Source: Flemingiibacterium sp045579745 (GTDB lineage: Bacteria > Bacillota > Clostridia > Oscillospirales > CAG-272). Taken from it: a stretch of 34,386 nt of DNA. Positions within the stretch are counted from its first letter, which is position 1. Each line of letters opens with the position of its first letter. Positions 16,644 to 24,858 of this stretch are shown in pieces. The translations under genes and the position numbers were made by a program. The DNA lies in NCBI GenBank assembly GCA_045579745.1, contig JAZNMQ010000010.1:1-34386 (forward strand), read 5' to 3'. Under the pieces are notes generated by a model. The model saw only the letters and a list, made by a program, of their open reading frames with translations. It was not told the DNA's origin and searched no databases.

Positions 16644-17510
16644 TTATGCCTTGAACAACGTACCGATACCCTCGTCGGAAAGCATTTCAATCAGGATGGA
16701 GTGAGCGATTCTGCCGTCAAGGATTACCGTGTGAGCAATGCCGCCGCGAACCGCATCAGCACAGCATTGAACCTTGGGGATCATTCCGCCGCTGATTACA
16801 CCCTCATCGACAAGCGATTGAATCTCATCAAGGCGAACCTCAGAAATAAGAGTGTCCTCATCCTTGACGTCGCGCATAAGGCCGCGGGTGTCTGTAAGAA
16901 GAAGCAGGTTTGACGCGCCGAGAGCTATTGCGATCTTGCAAGCCGCCGTGTCAGCGTTGATGTTGTAAACGGCGCTGTCGTCATCGCCGAGCGCAACCGT
17001 TGAAACTACGGGAATATAGCCCTTGTCGATGTTGTCGCGGATTATCGAAGCGTCAACCTCGTAGATCTCGCCGACGTTACCGTAATCGGCATCGCCCTCT
17101 AATTTGTGAGCCTTGATCATGCCGCCGTCGATTCCGCAAAGACCGACAGCCTTGCCGCCGATACGCTCGATCTTGTTAACGAGATCCTTGTTTGTCTTAC
17201 CTGCAAGCACCATCTGAACGATGTCAATGGTTTCATCGTCGGTGTAGCGAAGTCCGTTGATGAACTTGCTCTCCTTGCCGACGCGCTTCAGCATCTCGGA
17301 AATTTCGGGTCCGCCGCCATGAACGAGAACCACGTTGATTCCGACTAACGATAAAAGAACGAGGTCGGAAATTACAGCGTTTTTAAGGCCTTCGTTGATC
17401 ATCGCATTGCCGCCGTATTTTACGACGACGGTTTTTCCTGTGTATTTTTGTATGTAAGGAAGTGCCTGCGTAAGCACTGTCGCCTTATCCTGATTAGAAA
17501 GAAATAACAT
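16644..17510 (-). CDS. argB: Acetylglutamate kinase
   Basis: 288-residue amino acid kinase phosphorylating N-acetylglutamate, the usual feedback-control point in cyclic arginine pathways. The N-terminal KYGGNAM (31-37) and VHGGGPEI (63-70) are the phosphate- and substrate-binding loops. GGMIPKVQCC is a conserved C-terminal region. A roughly 20-residue N-terminal helix (LSNQDKATVLTQALPYI) precedes the kinase core; in arginine-sensitive enzymes such a helix mediates hexamer formation and inhibition, so feedback inhibition is plausible. A GAGAGG ribosome-binding site precedes the start. argJ lies 105 nt upstream. Confidence 0.96.
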   Translation of the reverse strand: MLFLSNQDKATVLTQALPYIQKYTGKTVVVKYGGNAMINEGLKNAVISDLVLLSLVGINVVLVHGGGPEISEMLKRVGKESKFINGLRYTDDETIDIVQMVLAGKTNKDLVNKIERIGGKAVGLCGIDGGMIKAHKLEGDADYGNVGEIYEVDASIIRDNIDKGYIPVVSTVALGDDDSAVYNINADTAACKIAIALGASNLLLLTDTRGLMRDVKDEDTLISEVRLDEIQSLVDEGVISGGMIPKVQCCADAVRGGIAHTVILDGRIAHSILIEMLSDEGIGTLFKA

Positions 17511-17615
17511 AATTAGCCTCTCAGATTAATCTAAAATCGTTGCACAAATGTAGTTAAAATTTCTGTCGCATTAAATTCTGCCCGCGAGGTGCAAAATGCA
17601 GCTTCGTGGCTGTGA

Positions 17616-18848
17616 TCACGATCTGTAATCGCCGTTGATGCGAACGTATTCGTAGCTCAAATCGCATCCCCAGGCAACAGCTGTGGACTCGCCCGACTTC
17701 ATGTCTATGTCGATGGTCAGATGTCTGCGAAGAAGAATCGTCTTAGCGAGCTCCTCGGAGAATGCAACTCCGCGTCCGTTTTCGCAAACGAGAATTTCGC
17801 CCGCACTGCTTGAGAATTTTACGTCGATCTTGTCCGTGTCGATATCGATGCCTGCATAACCAAGCGCGCAGAGAATGCGTCCCCAGTTGGCATCCGCACC
17901 GAACATCGCCGTTTTTACAAGCGAGGAGCTGATTACAGACTTAGCAAGCGCTCTCGCACCTGCCATGTCGCCAAAGTTGCGAACACAGCATTGAATCAGC
18001 TTTGTAGCTCCCTCGCCATCCGATGCAATAGCCATGCAGAGCGAACGGCAGATGGTGGCAAGCGCTGCTCTGAACGCTTCGTAATCTTCGCCGAGCTCGG
18101 TAATAGGCGCATTTCCTGCAAGCCCCGAGGCAAGGACGGTCACCATGTCGTTTGTTGAGGTATCACCGTCAACGCTGACCATGTTGAATGTATCGCGAAT
18201 GACATCCGAAAGCGCACACTGAAGCATCTCGGATGAAATAGCCGCGTCGGTCGTGATAAAGCAAAGCATAGTCGCCATGTTGGGAGCGATCATGCCCGAG
18301 CCCTTGCAGATTCCGCCGATGTGAACGACCTTTCCGCCGATCTCGGTTTCGAATGCAAACTCTTTCTTCTTTGTATCGGTCGTCATGATTGCGCATGCCG
18401 CGTTGTTCGATGCCTCAACACTTGCGTCAAGCTCGGAAACGAGCGTCGGAATGCCGTTTACGATCGGCTCAAGCGGAAGCGGAACGCCGATAACGCCCGT
18501 CGATGCAACGATTATATCATCAGCATTAATGCCGAGCTCCTTTGCAAGCAGGTAGCATGTTGCATTCGCCTTGTCGTATCCGTCCGAGTTGCAGGTATTA
18601 GCGTTGCCGCTGTTGCAGATGACTGCACGAGCCTTGCCGTTTGCAAGATGGGAACGAGTAACTCCAACGGGAGCCGCGAACACCTTGTTTGTGGTGTAAA
18701 CGCCTGCGGCTGAGCACTCAACATCCGCTAAAATCAGCGCGAGGTCGCGTTTTTGCTTGTTTTTGCGAAAGCCCGAGTGAATGCCGGCAGCCTTAAATCC
18801 TTTAGCCGCGCAAACACCGCCCTCGCATGCTGTTATTTTTTGTTCCAT
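17616..18848 (-). CDS. argJ: Ornithine acetyltransferase / N-acetylglutamate synthase ArgJ
   Basis: 410-residue Ntn-type transferase that moves the acetyl group from acetylornithine to glutamate, making the pathway cyclic. The self-cleavage and nucleophile motif MATML is present with Thr193; GSGMIAPN just before it is the conserved lead-in. No argA- or argE-like gene is in the cluster, consistent with ArgJ doing both ends of the cycle. The start at 18848 (MEQKIT) was preferred because AGAAAGGA lies 9-16 nt upstream, whereas the ATG four codons earlier abuts that site. A 225-bp repeat element separates it from the SDR gene. Confidence 0.95.
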   Translation of the reverse strand: MEQKITACEGGVCAAKGFKAAGIHSGFRKNKQKRDLALILADVECSAAGVYTTNKVFAAPVGVTRSHLANGKARAVICNSGNANTCNSDGYDKANATCYLLAKELGINADDIIVASTGVIGVPLPLEPIVNGIPTLVSELDASVEASNNAACAIMTTDTKKKEFAFETEIGGKVVHIGGICKGSGMIAPNMATMLCFITTDAAISSEMLQCALSDVIRDTFNMVSVDGDTSTNDMVTVLASGLAGNAPITELGEDYEAFRAALATICRSLCMAIASDGEGATKLIQCCVRNFGDMAGARALAKSVISSSLVKTAMFGADANWGRILCALGYAGIDIDTDKIDVKFSSSAGEILVCENGRGVAFSEELAKTILLRRHLTIDIDMKSGESTAVAWGCDLSYEYVRINGDYRS

Positions 18849-18934
18849 GGTTATGACCATTCCTTTCTGAACGGTTTAATCTGAAAAACGCCATGTTCTT
18901 CAGACCTATTCTTCGAAATTTATATATTTTCTTT

Positions 18935-19159
18935 CTCCCAATTACCTTATGTGTTCCCATTGACAACGAACTCAGCAAAGCCTCCCTCCGGGAGGGAGGT
19001 GGCACGGTGAAACCGTGACGGAGGGAGCCTGCGGACCTTGTGATTCAGCTGAATTTACCGTTCACGCGCTCTCCCTCAGTCGCCAATGGCGACAGCTCCC
19101 TCCCGGAGGGAGCCTATTGAAGATAACATTTATCCAGCAACACAAAGTCGAATTGGGAC
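18935..19159. mobile_element. Miniature repeat element, full copy A (inside the arg cluster)
   Basis: A 225-bp non-coding element of the same length as 34068-34292. Its ends form an imperfect inverted repeat: left CTCCCAATTACCTTATGTG, right, when reversed and complemented, GTCCCAATTCGACTTTGTG. The core (18980-19114) has four hairpins with GC-rich stems such as CCTCCCTC/GAGGGAGG, CACGGT/ACCGTG and GTCGCC/GGCGAC. TTTTCTTT flanks both sides within a base, a possible target-site duplication. It fills most of the 335-nt gap between the SDR gene and argJ. No transposase is encoded. Confidence 0.8.
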
Positions 19160-19166
19160 TTTTCTT

Positions 19167-19200
19167 TTAAATAAATCCGCCGTTTAAATAAATCCGCCGT
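19167..19200. repeat. 17-bp exact tandem duplication at the SDR stop codon
   Basis: TTAAATAAATCCGCCGT occurs twice without a gap (19167-19183 and 19184-19200). The first-read copy encodes the last residues and stop of the SDR gene; the second lies in its 3' untranslated region, 8 nt from the miniature element. Confidence 0.9.
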
Positions 19201-19906
19201 TGACTCCGAGCACCTGACCCGTGACATATTTGGCGTTCGCGAGATAGAAAATGCCCTCAGCAACCTCACACGGCTTGCCCATTCGCCCCAACGGAACGTC
19301 CTCGCAAAAGCTTTCGATATCAGCCTTTGAAATTCCTGCGTTCATATCCGTGTCGATAATGCCGGGAGATATGCAGTTAACGCGGATTCCTGACGGCGCA
19401 AGCTCCTTTGAAAGAGCTTTAGTGAAGCCGATCAGCGCCGCTTTCGAGGTCGAATACTGCACCTCGCATGATGCGCCGAGCTGTCCCCATATCGAGGAAA
19501 CATTAACGATGCTTCCCTCACCGTGCCTCAGCATTGCATAAATTGCGAATCTCGCGCAGTTCATCGCACCGAACAGATTCACATCAAACAGCCGCCTCTC
19601 GCGCTCGGGCGGAAGAAGATGAAACAGCTCCATCTCATCGATTGCCGCGTTGTTTACAAGCGCGTCAATATGCCCCTCAAACGACTCGGCGAATTTTACA
19701 AGCGCTTCGCATTCGATAGAGCTTCCGACATCAGCCTTGCAAACAAACGCCTCATGCCCCATCGCGCGAAGCTTCTCGCAAAGCTCACCTGCCGAGCCCT
19801 CGGAGCTGTTGTAGTTTATAATAACGCGCCAGCCGTTTTTGGCGAAATGCTCGGCGGCAGCGGCTCCGATGCCGCGTGATGCGCCGGTTATAAGTGCCGT
19901 TTTCAT
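19184..19906 (-). CDS. SDR family reductase, resembling EF-P 5-aminopentanone reductase (YmfI type)
   Basis: 240-residue short-chain dehydrogenase. The cofactor loop TGASRGIG is at 7-14, NNAA at 85-88, and the catalytic set Asn110, Ser138, Tyr151, Lys155 is complete, so it should be active, probably with NADPH. The segment SSIWGQLGASCEVQYS resembles the YmfI subfamily, which reduces 5-aminopentanone on elongation factor P; a FabG-type 3-oxoacyl-ACP reductase is the alternative. It overlaps the argC stop by one base (TGATG), so translation is coupled. It has no assigned step in arginine synthesis, which makes its place here odd. The ending GVNGGFI is typical of the family. Confidence 0.85.
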   Translation of the reverse strand: MKTALITGASRGIGAAAAEHFAKNGWRVIINYNSSEGSAGELCEKLRAMGHEAFVCKADVGSSIECEALVKFAESFEGHIDALVNNAAIDEMELFHLLPPERERRLFDVNLFGAMNCARFAIYAMLRHGEGSIVNVSSIWGQLGASCEVQYSTSKAALIGFTKALSKELAPSGIRVNCISPGIIDTDMNAGISKADIESFCEDVPLGRMGKPCEVAEGIFYLANAKYVTGQVLGVNGGFI

Positions 19907-20949
19907 CAGAATGCAGGCGGAACCATCAAAAGTCCCGTCGATTCAGCAAGTCCGAAGCGAATGTTCATGTTCTGAATCGCCTGACCTGCCGCGCCCTTTA
20001 CCATATTGTCGATAACCGACGAAATGATGAGCGTGTCAGCGTGCTCGTCAAGATGGAGCGAAATGTCGCAGTAGTTTGACATCTTGACATTCTTGATATT
20101 CGCATATCCGCCAAGCGCTTCAATGCGAACGAATTTTTCATTCTTGTAGAAATCGCTCCAGACAGCGTGAAGCTCAGCCGCAGATAAAGCTTTTCCCTTT
20201 TCGTTAAGCGTAGCGTAGACCGTAGATTCGATTCCGCGGTTAACGGGAAGAAGATGCGGCACGAATGTTACCTTAACACGGCTTCCTGCGAGAATCGAAA
20301 GCGTCTGCTCGATCTCGGGCATATGGCGGTGCGCGCCTGCCTTATAAGCCGCGAATGCTTCGTTTGTATCGGGGTAATGCGTTCCCTGAGTAAGTCCTCT
20401 GCCGGCGCCTGTAACGCCCGATTTGGAGTCGATTATAACATGCTCGGTTTCGATCAGACCCGCCTTGATAGCAGGAGCAAGTGCAAGCGAGATCGAGGTC
20501 GGATAGCAGCCGGGATTGCCGATTATCGGCGCATCCTTGAGCTCATCTCTGTGAAGCTCAGGAATGCAGTAAACAGCCTTTTTGTGAAGCTCGGGATGCT
20601 TGTATTCCTTGCCATACCACTTTTTGTAGTCAGCCTCGTCGTGCAGACGGAAGTCCGCGCCAAGGTCGATAAGCACCGTATCTGAAGCGGCACATTTAAT
20701 TGCCATCTCCTCGGAAACTCCGTGCGGAACAGATGCGAAAACCACATCACAGCGAGGAATTATCTCATCAACGCTCTCGAGCGTCATGGGAAGAATTTCC
20801 TTTAAATTCGGGTAAATGTCAGCGAAGCCCTGTCCCTCATAGGAAACGGAAGAAACCGCCTCGATTTTTACCTCGGGATGATTTACGAGAATGCGCGCAA
20901 GCTCCGCACCTGCGTAGCCCGTTGCGCCGATTATTCCAACTTTTATCAT
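19906..20949 (-). CDS. argC: N-acetyl-gamma-glutamyl-phosphate reductase
   Basis: 347-residue NADPH-dependent reductase producing N-acetylglutamate semialdehyde. The Rossmann loop GIIGATGYAG is at 5-14 and the catalytic cysteine lies in GNPGCYPTS (Cys148). Length fits the long bacterial type 1 form. A GGAAAGGTG ribosome-binding site precedes the start. The gene overlaps the SDR gene by one base at its 3' end and lies 83 nt after argH. Confidence 0.96.
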   Translation of the reverse strand: MIKVGIIGATGYAGAELARILVNHPEVKIEAVSSVSYEGQGFADIYPNLKEILPMTLESVDEIIPRCDVVFASVPHGVSEEMAIKCAASDTVLIDLGADFRLHDEADYKKWYGKEYKHPELHKKAVYCIPELHRDELKDAPIIGNPGCYPTSISLALAPAIKAGLIETEHVIIDSKSGVTGAGRGLTQGTHYPDTNEAFAAYKAGAHRHMPEIEQTLSILAGSRVKVTFVPHLLPVNRGIESTVYATLNEKGKALSAAELHAVWSDFYKNEKFVRIEALGGYANIKNVKMSNYCDISLHLDEHADTLIISSVIDNMVKGAAGQAIQNMNIRFGLAESTGLLMVPPAF

Positions 20950-20973
20950 TTATTTCACCTTTCCGTCAAGAAC

Positions 20974-21025
20974 GCATTCGCTATCATTCAAAATGAGAGC
21001 ATTCGCTATCATTCAAGTGATAGCG
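20974..21025. repeat. Direct repeat and hairpin in the argH-argC spacer
   Basis: GCATTCGCTATCATTCAA occurs twice exactly (20974-20991 and 20999-21016). The second copy continues into the 8-bp hairpin CGCTATCA/TGATAGCG (21004-21025), just after the argH stop. It may be an mRNA 3'-end or processing hairpin; the tandem copy suggests slippage. Confidence 0.65.
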
Positions 21026-21032
21026 TGCACTC

Positions 21033-22412
21033 TTACGCTTGTGCCTCTATAAAATTATCAACTATCGCGATCTGTCTGAGAACGGATTCCTTCGCAGGAC
21101 CGCCGCGAACATTTCTGCCGTTGACGCAGTTTAAAAGATCGATCGCCTCGTAAACATCAGCATCAAAATTATCGCAGACCTCGCGGTATTCCTCAAGCGT
21201 CAGCTCCTCGAGCGTCTTATTCTTGTCAATGCAGTTGGCAACGAGTGTACCCGAAACCTTGTAGGCATCGCGGAACGGCATTCCGCGCTTAACGAGATAG
21301 TCAGCAAGGTCGGTCGCATTTATAAAGCCCTGCGCCGCCGCACGGCGAAGTCTGTCAACACGGACGTTCATCGTTCTGAACATCGAGGTGAACACCTCAA
21401 TCGAGATCAGCGTGTTGCCGATCGCATCGAAAATTGCCTCCTTGTCCTCCTGCATATCCTTGTTATACGCAAGCGGAAGCGACTTCATCATCGAATAAAG
21501 AGCCATCATATCGCCGTAGATTCTGCCCGTTTTGCCGCGAACAAGCTCAGCAACGTCGGGATTCTTTTTCTGAGGCATGATGGATGAGCCCGTCGAAAAC
21601 GCGTCGTCAAGCTCAATAAAACCGAACTCAGACGAGCACCAAAGAATGATCTCCTCGGAAAAACGGCTCATGTGCATCATAAGGATCGACAGATCGGACG
21701 CAAGCTCAAGCACGAAATCGCGGTCGGAAACGCCGTCAATCGAGTTTTCGGTTACCGCAGGAAATCCGAGCAGCTCTGCTACCCTCTCGCGATTGATCGG
21801 ATATGTAGTCGAGGCTAACGCTCCCGAGCCGAGCGGCATAACGCGAGTGCGGCGTTCGGTGTCCGAAATGCGGTCGTAGTCGCGCATTAACATCTGCGCG
21901 TATGCAAGAATGTAGTGCGCGAACGTGACGGGCTGTGCGCGCTGAAGATGCGTGTAGCCTGCCATTACCGTATCGGTGTGAAGCTTAGCCTTCTCGGAAA
22001 TCGCGCCAAGCAGATCCAGAATGCGAGCTTTAATCTCAGCAATTTCGTCGAGCAGGTACATTCTTATATCAAGTGCGACCTGATCGTTACGGCTTCTTGC
22101 TGTGTGAAGCCGCTTGCCCGTATCGCCGATACGTTTCGTTAAAATGGTTTCGATATTCATGTGGATATCCTCAGCGTCGAGGGAAAATTCCACCTTTCCC
22201 GATTCGATATCGTCGAGGATCTCACGAAGTGCCGCGACGATCTTATCCGCCTCAGCCTTATCGATTATACCGCATTCGCCGAGCATCGTCGCGTGAGCGA
22301 TCGAGCCGTTGATATCCTGCTTATACATTCTTCCGTCGAATGAGATCGAGGAATTGAAGTCGTTTACTCTGGAATCGACGTCTTTTTTAAAGCGTCCTGA
22401 CCATAATTTCAT
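21033..22412 (-). CDS. argH: Argininosuccinate lyase
   Basis: 459-residue fumarase/aspartase-superfamily enzyme splitting argininosuccinate into arginine and fumarate. Characteristic segments are MKLWSGRF at the N-terminus, the Thr154-His155 pair in AGYTHLQRAQ, and the signature loop GSSIMPQKKNP at 275-285 with the catalytic serine. The start at 22412 was chosen for GGAGAT just upstream and the standard N-terminus; the ORF to 22490 would add unrelated residues. It follows argG by 104 nt across a spacer with a stable hairpin. Confidence 0.97.
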   Translation of the reverse strand: MKLWSGRFKKDVDSRVNDFNSSISFDGRMYKQDINGSIAHATMLGECGIIDKAEADKIVAALREILDDIESGKVEFSLDAEDIHMNIETILTKRIGDTGKRLHTARSRNDQVALDIRMYLLDEIAEIKARILDLLGAISEKAKLHTDTVMAGYTHLQRAQPVTFAHYILAYAQMLMRDYDRISDTERRTRVMPLGSGALASTTYPINRERVAELLGFPAVTENSIDGVSDRDFVLELASDLSILMMHMSRFSEEIILWCSSEFGFIELDDAFSTGSSIMPQKKNPDVAELVRGKTGRIYGDMMALYSMMKSLPLAYNKDMQEDKEAIFDAIGNTLISIEVFTSMFRTMNVRVDRLRRAAAQGFINATDLADYLVKRGMPFRDAYKVSGTLVANCIDKNKTLEELTLEEYREVCDNFDADVYEAIDLLNCVNGRNVRGGPAKESVLRQIAIVDNFIEAQA

Positions 22413-22481
22413 GTTAATCTCCAATATGCAGCCTATATTAATCTTACGCTGCGTCGTGAGTGAATTTTTTAAGTAATACGG

Positions 22482-22503
22482 CTCCCACACTTTCGTGTGG
22501 GAG
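22482..22503 (-). promoter_or_regulatory. GAAA-tetraloop hairpin in the argG-argH spacer
   Basis: On the minus strand CTCCCACAC and GTGTGGGAG form a perfect 9-bp stem closed by a GAAA tetraloop. It starts 14 nt after the argG stop. No immediate T tract follows, so it may stabilise or delimit the argG transcript rather than terminate fully. Confidence 0.6.
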
Positions 22504-22516
22504 TGCCGATGATATT

Positions 22517-23743
22517 TTATTTGCGTTTAGCGTCAAGCTTTGCCTTGACCTTGATGGGAAGACCGAACAGATTGATAAATCCTGCAGAATCTGCCTGATT
22601 GTAATCCTCGTCCTCACCAAAGGAAGCGGTCTGCTCGTCGTAAAGTGTGTACGGCGAGGTAACGCCTGCGTTGATTATGTTGCCCTTGTAGAGCTTGAGA
22701 GTAACGTCGCCCGTTACAGTTTCATTTACCTTGTCAACGAATGCGCAAAGTGCCTCGCGAAGAGGTGTGAACCACTGACCGTTGTAGGTAAGGTCAGCCA
22801 TCTTAGGCGCAACCTGCGATTGCATGAAGTGGAATGTTTCCTTATCGAGTGTGATGGTTTCGAGAACGTTGTGAGCCTTATAAAGGATCGTGCCTGCAGG
22901 AGTTTCATAAACGCCGCGGCTCTTCATACCAACAAGACGGTTCTCAACAATATCAAGAAGACCGATGCCGTTAGCTCCGCCGATCTCGTTGAGCTTTGTT
23001 ACGAGCTCAACCGCGCCCATTTCTACGCCGTCAAGTGCTGTCGGAACACCCTTTTCGAAATGAATGGTAACATAAGTAGGCTTGTCAGGAGCCATCTCGG
23101 GCGAAACGCCGAGCTCAAGGAAGCCCTCTTTGTTGTACTGAGGCTCGTTAGCGGGAGATTCGAGGTCAAGTCCCTCATGCGAGAGATGCCAGAGGTTCTT
23201 GTCCTTTGAATAGTTTGTTTCGCGGTTAATCTTAAGCGGAATGTTGTGAGCCTCGGCGTAGTCGATCTCCTCGTCGCGGGATTTGATATCCCACTCACGC
23301 CAAGGAGCGATGATAGCCATATCAGGAGCGAATGCCTTTATTGTAAGCTCAAAGCGAACCTGGTCGTTGCCCTTGCCGGTGCAGCCGTGGCAGATAGCGT
23401 CAGCGCCCTCAGCGATTGCGATTTCAACAAGACGCTTAGCGATGCAGGGGCGAGCGTGGGATGTACCGAGGAGGTAGTCCTCGTACTTCGCGTCAGCCTT
23501 GAGGCAGGGCCAGATGTAATTTTCGATGTAATCCTGCTTCAAGTCCTCGATATAGAGCTTGGAAGCGGCGGTCTTGATAGCCTTTTCCTCGAGTCCGTCG
23601 AGCTCAGTTCCCTGACCGACGTCACCCGAAACGGCGATGACCTCGCAGTTGTTGTAGTTTTCCTTGAGCCACGGAATGATGATGGAGGTGTCAAGTCCTC
23701 CCGAATATGCCAAAACGACTTTTTTGATGTTTTCTTTATTCAT
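22517..23743 (-). CDS. argG: Argininosuccinate synthase
   Basis: 408-residue ATP-dependent ligase of citrulline and aspartate. The PP-loop AYSGGLDTS is at 12-20; GCTGKGNDQVRFE and the citrulline- and aspartate-binding segments are intact. Length is normal. AAAGAGGT precedes the start. It is the first gene of the arg cluster and sits behind a clear promoter, suggesting argG-argH leads the cluster transcript. Confidence 0.97.
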   Translation of the reverse strand: MNKENIKKVVLAYSGGLDTSIIIPWLKENYNNCEVIAVSGDVGQGTELDGLEEKAIKTAASKLYIEDLKQDYIENYIWPCLKADAKYEDYLLGTSHARPCIAKRLVEIAIAEGADAICHGCTGKGNDQVRFELTIKAFAPDMAIIAPWREWDIKSRDEEIDYAEAHNIPLKINRETNYSKDKNLWHLSHEGLDLESPANEPQYNKEGFLELGVSPEMAPDKPTYVTIHFEKGVPTALDGVEMGAVELVTKLNEIGGANGIGLLDIVENRLVGMKSRGVYETPAGTILYKAHNVLETITLDKETFHFMQSQVAPKMADLTYNGQWFTPLREALCAFVDKVNETVTGDVTLKLYKGNIINAGVTSPYTLYDEQTASFGEDEDYNQADSAGFINLFGLPIKVKAKLDAKRK

Positions 23744-23776
23744 TATAATTACCTCTTTCGGATAAATTTTTTATTG

Positions 23777-23791
23777 TGTAAATATTATACA
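23777..23791. promoter_or_regulatory. Possible ArgR-like operator over the argG -10
   Basis: TGTAAATATTATACA has TGTA/TACA ends and overlaps the argG -10 hexamer, a position where a repressor would block transcription. Assignment to ArgR/AhrC rests on location and AT-rich dyad form only. Confidence 0.35.
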
Positions 23792-23812
23792 ACATTTGAG
23801 AAGATAAATCAA
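23784..23812 (-). promoter_or_regulatory. Sigma-A promoter of argG (arg cluster)
   Basis: On the minus strand TTGATT (23812-23807), a 17-nt spacer and TATAAT (23789-23784), about 40 nt before the argG start codon. Confidence 0.85.
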
Positions 23813-23821
23813 GATTATAGC

Positions 23822-23907
23822 TGCATAACGTTGTGAATTTATTCAATAAATAGTTGTACACAATTTTACAAAAATGTATAAAAGCTATGCATAAAGTTGT
23901 AAATATA
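23822..23907. promoter_or_regulatory. Degenerate direct repeats upstream of argG
   Basis: TGCATAACGTTGTGAATTTA (23822-23841) and TGCATAAAGTTGTAAATATA (23888-23907) match at 17 of 20 positions, 66 bp apart. The first runs into the dyad TGAATTTATTCA (23834-23845), which resembles an ARG box with a centre 2 bp shorter than the 14-bp consensus. They may be upstream operator sites for an arginine repressor or may serve the divergent deacetylase promoter. Confidence 0.45.
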
Positions 23908-23924
23908 CATTCCACTTCGCGTTA

Positions 23925-23953
23925 TTGCAGTAAAATCTCAAAAGACTTATACA
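23925..23953 (+). promoter_or_regulatory. Candidate promoter of the deacetylase pair
   Basis: TTGCAG (23925-23930), a 17-nt spacer and TATACA (23948-23953). A sporulation sigma factor promoter is also possible if the gene is a true PdaA; the match is not decisive. Confidence 0.35.
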
Positions 23954-24087
23954 TTATACCCTAAAAAGGCAAAAAAATCAAGGGGTGTAATGAAAAAAGA
24001 CGGATAAAATATCTCTTGCACCGCGAATATTTACGGCGTGACACAGAAATCCGTCGCGACTGTATTTTCGCATACAAGGAGGTAAAT

Positions 24088-24858
24088 TTGAAAAATATAA
24101 CAAAAACCGTACTGTCGGTACTGCTCTGCTTTTCGCTCGGAGCGGTATGCCTTGCAAAGGAAGCGCATTGGTATGTCAAAAAGACGACCGACCACACTCA
24201 GCCGCCTCTCCCGTCGGAGTTCTCGTTTATTGAGCAAAACGGCGGCATCTACCTTGATAAAGAGCACAGCGACTACTCGGGCGAAAAGGTGATATATCTC
24301 ACCTTTGACGCAGGATATGAAAACGGCAACATCGCAAAGATTCTCGACACGATGAAGGCTCACGGCGCAGTCGGAACATTTTTCGTGCTTGAAAATCTCA
24401 TAACGCGCAACACCGAGCTTGCCAGGCGAATGTTCGACGAGGGACACACCGTCGCAAATCACACAATGAGCCACAAGAACATGGCAGGCGCGAGCCGTGA
24501 GGTCATAGAGCGTGAGCTGAAAGGGCTTGAAAAGCTATGCCTCGATCTTACGGGGCACGAGATGGCAAAGCTCTACCGACCGCCCGAGGGAAGCTTCTCC
24601 GAAAGCGATATTAAAATCGTAAACGAGCTCGGCTACAAGACTGTATTCTGGAGCTGTGCCTACGCCGATTGGGATAACAATAAGCAGCCCTCGCGCACCG
24701 AGGCGCTTGATAAGCTCCTCTCAAGGCTTCACAACGGCGAAATTCTTCTGCTTCATCCCACGTCGGAAACCAACGCAGAGATCATGGATGAGTTTCTGAC
24801 AAGGCTCAAGGCCGAGGGCTTCCGATTCGGAGATCTTAGCAAGCTATGCGAAAGCTGA
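24088..24858 (+). CDS. PdaA-like polysaccharide deacetylase (de-N-acetylase)
   Basis: 256 residues from a TTG start, chosen because a perfect AAGGAGG (24076-24082) lies 5 nt upstream and the protein then begins with a signal peptide (KNITKTVLSVLLCFSLGAVC). The NodB domain has TFDAGYENG at 72-80, HTMSH at 125-129, RPPEGSF and a late VFWSCAYADW segment. This pattern matches B. subtilis PdaA, which removes the N-acetyl group of muramic acid to allow muramic-delta-lactam formation in spore cortex. PdaA has Asn where canonical NodB enzymes have the second Asp of TFDD; here it is Ala75. It would act outside the membrane. It overlaps the next deacetylase by 13 nt. Confidence 0.88.
   Translation: MKNITKTVLSVLLCFSLGAVCLAKEAHWYVKKTTDHTQPPLPSEFSFIEQNGGIYLDKEHSDYSGEKVIYLTFDAGYENGNIAKILDTMKAHGAVGTFFVLENLITRNTELARRMFDEGHTVANHTMSHKNMAGASREVIERELKGLEKLCLDLTGHEMAKLYRPPEGSFSESDIKIVNELGYKTVFWSCAYADWDNNKQPSRTEALDKLLSRLHNGEILLLHPTSETNAEIMDEFLTRLKAEGFRFGDLSKLCES

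Noticed and set aside
24016..24087. ATG start at 24016 for the PdaA-like gene
   Set aside because: It would add a charged 24-residue segment before the signal peptide and ignores the perfect AAGGAGG ahead of the TTG.
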